NCBI GenBank assembly: GCA_017860335.1
Contig: JAFNAU010000040.1
Coordinates: 1 to 10,363 of the forward strand
Origin: Bacteroidota bacterium
Lineage (GTDB): Bacteria; Bacteroidota; Bacteroidia; Bacteroidales; Paludibacteraceae
DNA length: 10,363 nucleotides
Direction of reading: 5' to 3'
This document shows positions 6,799 through 10,363 of the stretch, piece after piece. Both the position numbers and the translations under genes were made by a program. Positions within the stretch are counted from its first letter, which is position 1. Each line of letters begins with the position of its first letter. Under the pieces are notes generated by a model, which was not told the DNA's origin, searched no databases, and saw nothing but the letters and a program-made list of their open reading frames with translations.

Positions 6799-9186
6799 TT
6801 AGTCTTTATGGAACAATCGCATGATTGATTCATTCAGTTTATCCCCGAAAGTAAGTTTGGGCATATTCTTGAATTTATTCTTTGACCGTCCGTAACCGTA
6901 ACCATATCCATAAACAGAAGTAGCCTGAGTACCGTTAAGTACCAGCGCCATTCCGTTCAACCGTTTTTCTGCATATATTTCATTGATCAGGTTGGAAGCT
7001 TCACGCGGGGTATGATCCTGACGAGCAACATAGATGCAGTTATCAATTACCCTGTTGAGCAGGTACGTATCCGACACAATACCAATCGGTGCTGAATCGA
7101 GAATGATGTAATCATATATTTTCTTCAGTTCTATTACCAGTTCATCAAGTCGGGAACTCAACAACAACTCCGAAGGATTAGGCGGAACAGGACCTGCCGG
7201 AATAACATCCAGATTTGAATTATAACCGGATGGAATAATTACATCGCTAAGTTGAACACTGGTATCTGAGAGATAAAGCGTAACCCCCTGACCGTTGGTA
7301 TTCGACAAATGCATATAATCCTTCAGCACCGGATTACGGATATCCATACCTATCAGTACAACTTTTTTGTTCAATAAAGCCAGTGACATAGCAATGTTTA
7401 TGGAAATAAAAGATTTTCCCTCACCGCTGATACTGGAGGTAATAAGTATTGCCGGATTTTTTTTACTTCCGATGACAAATTGAAGATTGGTGCGTATCAA
7501 CCGGAACATCTCAACGATGGTTGACGTTTTGCCAGCCTGCACAACCACTCTGTCTGACTCGCGGCTGATGCAGATACTGCCCAGAAACGGTGGTTTAACG
7601 GTTTTTTGGAACTCCTTGACATCTTCTATTTTATTATTAATCAGATCCCTCAGATAAATGTACAGGAACGGAATCAGCAGTCCTAAAATCAGAGCTACCA
7701 GATAGACAATCATTCTTTTAGGTGATACTGGTGTCAATGAAGCATATGCCCGATCAACAGTTCTGGCTGCCGGTGCTGTACTGGCCAGACTTAACGCGTT
7801 TTCCTCGCGTTTTTGAGCCAGGAAAAGATATAAATTCTGTTTGATTTCCTGCTGACGTTTTATCTCCAGAAACTGTCTTTCCTGAGTTGGAACAGCTTTA
7901 ATTCTCGAATTGAACTGAGCATCTTTGCGTAACACATCATTGCGGGCGATCTTCAACCCTGATTTTACACTGCTAATGCTTTCAAGAACATTACCTTTCA
8001 GCACTTTTATTTGTTGCTCAAGCTGCATCAGCACCGGGTTTTTTTCGTTGGCAGTACGCGATAGCTTCATCCTCTCCAGCAATACTGAATTGTAATTGAG
8101 GACTAATTCCATCAGCGATTTATCCTCAATTCCGATATTGGCAGGTATCAGGTTATACTGATTTTTATTTTCCCTGATATAACTTTCAATGTATTGTATT
8201 AAATTGAGCTGAGTTTCAAGTTCGGCTATCTTTTTTTCATATTCGCTGGCAGATTCAAGATAAATACCGGCTTCTGATGCAATATCGGTCAGCGCATTGG
8301 CTTTTTTGTAATTTTCAACCTCCGACTCCACATCAAAAAGTTCTTTTGTTATCAGCACTAATCTGTCTTCGATGAAGTTTCCGGTATTGGTTGCTACGAT
8401 ATTTTTATCAATGATAGCGTCCAGATTGTATAACTCTACTATTTTGTTCAGAATATCCTCTGCCTTCTTGATATTCGACTCTACAATGGATATTCTGATA
8501 GCATTGGATTGTTTATTTACTACCGACACATTCAGTTTTGAGCGAAACTGCGCCAGCAACTCTTTCTTTGGATAAAGGTTGATTTTGTACTTCATCCCCG
8601 GTTTAACAGTCGAATTTATTCTGAAACTCAATGTTCCTGCAGGTGTGGAGAACGGTTGCTGTATATTATCCAGCGTATAATTTTTGCTGAACTCTTCACC
8701 ATATTTCACCTTTATCTTACAAAACCCTGTGCCCGTCTTAACTTCAATTCTTACTGGTGCTTTCAGCGAATCGGAAAAATGCACCGGAATATTCAGTTCG
8801 AAAGGTAAAGATTTATATTTTTCAACGTACTTCAATCCGTTTTTTTCAAAATACTCAGCTTGTATTCCCAAAGTATCAATTACCTGATTTAAGATTTTGT
8901 TGGAGTTTATCACCTGAATCTCATCGTCAACTACTCTGGATGTTCCCATCAGGCCTAAACTTTCCATCATAGCCAGCTGGGATATTTCGCTGGTATTATC
9001 TTCATTCCGAAGCAAAATTACAGTCTGAACCTGGAATTTGTTATCTGTTTTCTTTAAATAAATTGTCGCAACGATAAAAGCAAATATGACTGCCAGAACA
9101 AACCAATACCATTTTTGAACGTATTTGGAAACAAGTTCCCTCAGATTAATGATTTCAGTGTTATTTATATTGTTGTTTTTTTCCAT
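6799..9186 (-). CDS. Wzc-like polysaccharide co-polymerase with tyrosine kinase domain
   Basis: A 795-residue inner-membrane protein of the PCP-2a class that couples chain-length control and export of capsule or exopolysaccharide to tyrosine autophosphorylation. Domains: short cytoplasmic N-terminus; TM1 about 27-45; Wzz-type periplasmic region with coiled coils; GNVR segment about 432-475; proline-bearing run into TM2 about 492-512; then the cytoplasmic BY-kinase domain. Kinase motifs visible are E-x2-R-x2-R (E559, R562, R565), Walker A SSISGEGKS with K591, Walker A' at 609-619 and Walker B YIILDSAP with D697. Walker A' normally reads DxDxR; here it reads GMDIR, so the first Asp is G613 while D615 and R617 are kept. 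The tyrosine cluster is YGYGYGY, with Y759, Y761, Y763 and Y765, followed by a 30-residue basic/helical tail. The gene is the second of a two-gene unit, 43 bp after the export lipoprotein gene. The partner phosphatase is not in the window. The transported polymer is unknown. Confidence 0.95.
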   Translation of the reverse strand: MEKNNNINNTEIINLRELVSKYVQKWYWFVLAVIFAFIVATIYLKKTDNKFQVQTVILLRNEDNTSEISQLAMMESLGLMGTSRVVDDEIQVINSNKILNQVIDTLGIQAEYFEKNGLKYVEKYKSLPFELNIPVHFSDSLKAPVRIEVKTGTGFCKIKVKYGEEFSKNYTLDNIQQPFSTPAGTLSFRINSTVKPGMKYKINLYPKKELLAQFRSKLNVSVVNKQSNAIRISIVESNIKKAEDILNKIVELYNLDAIIDKNIVATNTGNFIEDRLVLITKELFDVESEVENYKKANALTDIASEAGIYLESASEYEKKIAELETQLNLIQYIESYIRENKNQYNLIPANIGIEDKSLMELVLNYNSVLLERMKLSRTANEKNPVLMQLEQQIKVLKGNVLESISSVKSGLKIARNDVLRKDAQFNSRIKAVPTQERQFLEIKRQQEIKQNLYLFLAQKREENALSLASTAPAARTVDRAYASLTPVSPKRMIVYLVALILGLLIPFLYIYLRDLINNKIEDVKEFQKTVKPPFLGSICISRESDRVVVQAGKTSTIVEMFRLIRTNLQFVIGSKKNPAILITSSISGEGKSFISINIAMSLALLNKKVVLIGMDIRNPVLKDYMHLSNTNGQGVTLYLSDTSVQLSDVIIPSGYNSNLDVIPAGPVPPNPSELLLSSRLDELVIELKKIYDYIILDSAPIGIVSDTYLLNRVIDNCIYVARQDHTPREASNLINEIYAEKRLNGMALVLNGTQATSVYGYGYGYGRSKNKFKNMPKLTFGDKLNESIMRLFHKD

Positions 9187-9229
9187 ATAGTTGAAATTTC
9201 GTAAAAGCAGGTTTTAAGCCCCGGAAATA

Positions 9230-10021
9230 CTAATTTTTTGAAATTGAAAAAATTAGCGCAACTAAAGTGGCTAATGTGGATAATGATGATAAATAAAGAG
9301 GAATATTTTGTGATGATATTGATTTCACGGTATTTGGTTCAATATAAATCACATCATTCTGCTGTAAATAATAGTAGGGTGATTTGAAGATTTCGTCTGA
9401 ATTAAGATTAATTCTGGCAAATTCAAGTTTTCCGTTATTGTTACGGGTGATCAGCACATTGTCTCTTCGTCCATAAATAGTCATATCGCCCGCCAGTCCC
9501 AAAGCATCCAGTATGGTTACTCGTTCGTTCGGAATCGTAAACTGTCCGGGACGAAGTACCTCTCCCAGAACAGTAATTCTGAAATTCACAAACTGGATAT
9601 TTACTATCGGGTTTTCTACGTGCTCAGATAGTTTGTTTTTAATCAAATCTGATGCTTCGGGCAAAGTTAGTCCCTCAAGTTTAATTTTGCCCAGTACAGG
9701 GAAATTAATTTTGCCATCGGGATTTACGAGATAAGACTGTAAAACAGGCGATGAATAAATTTGGTCAGAACCCGGAGATGCATAAGATACAAAAGGTAGA
9801 TTATAAACAGCAACCGCGTTCGGATCTATAGCTGATACTGTTATTGTCAAACGGTCATCAACCAGAATTTTGGGTTCCGGTCTTGCATTTTTGATCTGGG
9901 CATTCAGACTCTCTGTCGAACCGGAAGTAATGGTATTAAAATATGCAAGTTCTTTTTGAGTGGTACAGCCAGTTAAAAAGATTAAAATTGATGCAATCGA
10001 TAATATATATGATCTTTTCAT
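9230..10021 (-). CDS. Wza-like polysaccharide export outer-membrane lipoprotein
   Basis: A 263-residue lipoprotein with a signal peptide and lipobox LTGC (acylated C19). It carries a Poly_export domain at about 50-145 (DDRLTITVSAIDPNAVAVYN; VNPDGKINFPVLGKIKLEGL). One SLBB domain follows at about 149-200 (ITVLGEVLRPGQFTIPNE; DALGLAGDMTIYGRRDNVLI). A hydrophobic segment at about 242-260 ends the protein, followed by SKN. E. coli Wza is about 379 residues with several SLBB-type repeats and a C-terminal amphipathic helix that crosses the outer membrane. This form is shorter, as is usual in Bacteroidota, and its C-terminal segment is more hydrophobic than amphipathic. It probably forms the outer-membrane exit for the polymer and docks on the Wzc-like protein encoded next. 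It is the first gene of the unit, with its promoter about 100 bp upstream. Start choice is fixed by the signal peptide. Confidence 0.93.
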   Translation of the reverse strand: MKRSYILSIASILIFLTGCTTQKELAYFNTITSGSTESLNAQIKNARPEPKILVDDRLTITVSAIDPNAVAVYNLPFVSYASPGSDQIYSSPVLQSYLVNPDGKINFPVLGKIKLEGLTLPEASDLIKNKLSEHVENPIVNIQFVNFRITVLGEVLRPGQFTIPNERVTILDALGLAGDMTIYGRRDNVLITRNNNGKLEFARINLNSDEIFKSPYYYLQQNDVIYIEPNTVKSISSQNIPLYLSSLSTLATLVALIFSISKN

Positions 10022-10099
10022 ATATCTGATTTCTGATAAAATTAATTAATGTATCCTCGTATAAGAAAATTTAGACATAAAAGAAATATCACCCCAGAT

Positions 10100-10120
10100 A
10101 ACAACACTACAACAACACTA
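10100..10120. repeat. Two 10-bp direct repeats near the export-unit start site
   Basis: AACAACACTA occurs at 10100-10109 and again at 10111-10120, an 11-bp period of about one helical turn. On the minus strand the copies follow directly after the predicted -7 element, so they cover the likely transcription start and first leader bases. In-phase copies could be contacted by one regulator or could form the 5' end of the mRNA. They may also be simple low-complexity sequence. Confidence 0.5.
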
Positions 10121-10126
10121 AATGTG

Positions 10127-10157
10127 CAAAATTACAAAAAACTCGTCACATAGCAAA
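10127..10157 (-). promoter_or_regulatory. Predicted Bacteroidota promoter of the wza-wzc unit
   Basis: On the minus strand, TTTG (10157-10154) is followed after 19 bp by TAATTTTG (10134-10127). Both elements match the Bacteroidota -33 TTTG and -7 TAnnTTTG consensus exactly, with ideal spacing. Transcription would begin near 10120 and give a leader of about 100 nt before the lipoprotein ATG. It is the best promoter match in the window. Confidence 0.72.
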
Positions 10158-10229
10158 TTAAATGTGAATTTTGTCTCTTTTTCAATTCAAAAAAAAGCTG
10201 TTACTCATTGAACGATTTTTATAATAAAA

Positions 10230-10259
10230 TTTGTTTTTTAGCAAATTTTCCTAACTTTA
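10230..10259 (+). promoter_or_regulatory. Weak plus-strand promoter candidate
   Basis: TTTG at 10230-10233 and TAACTTTA at 10252-10259 are separated by 18 bp. The -7 element has one mismatch to TAnnTTTG, at the final G. A start near 10265 would put the first arm of the symmetric repeat at the very 5' end of the RNA. A second candidate, TTTG (10331-10334), 19 bp, TACATTCG (10354-10361), also has one mismatch. Either would drive something beyond the right edge. Confidence 0.3.
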
Positions 10260-10265
10260 CATACC

Positions 10266-10326
10266 GAAGTCATCTTGACTTTTTAACAAATGGCATTTAT
10301 TTTGTTTTTTGACTTCGTAGAAGTCA
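10266..10326. repeat. Paired dyads built from one GAAGTCA-type arm
   Basis: Dyad 1 is AAGTCA-TCT-TGACTT (10267-10281), preceded by G10266. Dyad 2 is TGACTTC-GTA-GAAGTCA (10310-10326). The same arm therefore occurs four times, in outward and inward arrangements, with dyad centres 44 bp apart. Each dyad can form a small hairpin with a 3-nt loop. Alternatively the first arm (10266-10272) can pair with the third (10310-10316) over 7 bp, which excludes both local hairpins. The function is unknown. Confidence 0.6.
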
Positions 10327-10363
10327 CATATTTGTAGTAGAATGATTGTTTTTTACATTCGAC

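Larger units (their letters stand above)
10022..10363. other. 342-bp AT-rich intergenic region upstream of the export unit
   Basis: I see no convincing gene here on either strand. The left part holds the leader and predicted promoter of the minus-strand export unit, with a short direct repeat near the predicted start site. The right part (10230-10363) holds two weak plus-strand promoter candidates and two symmetric repeats. That suggests a divergent gene or RNA starting beyond the window, though this cannot be confirmed. Confidence 0.7.

Noticed and set aside
10340..10360. Possible hairpin GAATG...CATTC near the right edge
   Set aside because: The 5-bp arms with an 11-nt loop are too weak to call, and the context is cut off by the window end.

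Overview
The window looks like a chromosomal segment of a Bacteroidota bacterium, most likely order Bacteroidales. Three things point there: promoters fitting the Bacteroidota -33 TTTG / -7 TAnnTTTG pattern, A/T-rich upstream regions with no Shine-Dalgarno at any of the seven genes, and gene families and gene order typical of the group (for example the Porphyromonas gingivalis xep efflux cluster). Genus cannot be told from the sequence. All seven convincing genes lie on the minus strand, so the biological reading order runs from right to left.

Region A (about 10363 to 6709): a 342-bp upstream region with a near-consensus promoter (10127-10157), then a two-gene unit. The first gene is a short Wza-like outer-membrane polysaccharide export lipoprotein (9230-10021). 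The second is a Wzc-like co-polymerase fused to a bacterial tyrosine kinase (6799-9186). The unit ends in a strong hairpin terminator (6747-6779), followed by a second weaker hairpin (6709-6735). Together the two proteins would form the trans-envelope export machine of a capsule or exopolysaccharide. No glycosyltransferase, flippase or polymerase is in the window.

Region B (about 6631 to 1): a five-gene efflux operon read as TetR repressor (5966-6580), TolC-like outer-membrane factor (4614-5948), periplasmic adaptor lipoprotein (3566-4585), RND inner-membrane pump (394-3516) and a small PII-like protein of the PG0541 type (64-357). Gaps are 17, 28, 49 and 36 bp. The operon closes with a 13-bp hairpin plus U-tract at 1-36. 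The three structural proteins form a complete tripartite proton-driven efflux pump. TetR probably controls the operon including itself, and the PII-like protein is a candidate trimeric sensor or modulator of the pump.

The least explained items are the PII-like protein in an efflux operon, a Gly/Met-rich loop in the pump, an altered Walker A' motif in the tyrosine kinase, and four GAAGTCA/TGACTTC-type arms at 10266-10326 that could fold in mutually exclusive ways. I see no CRISPR array, tRNA, rRNA, insertion sequence or broken gene.
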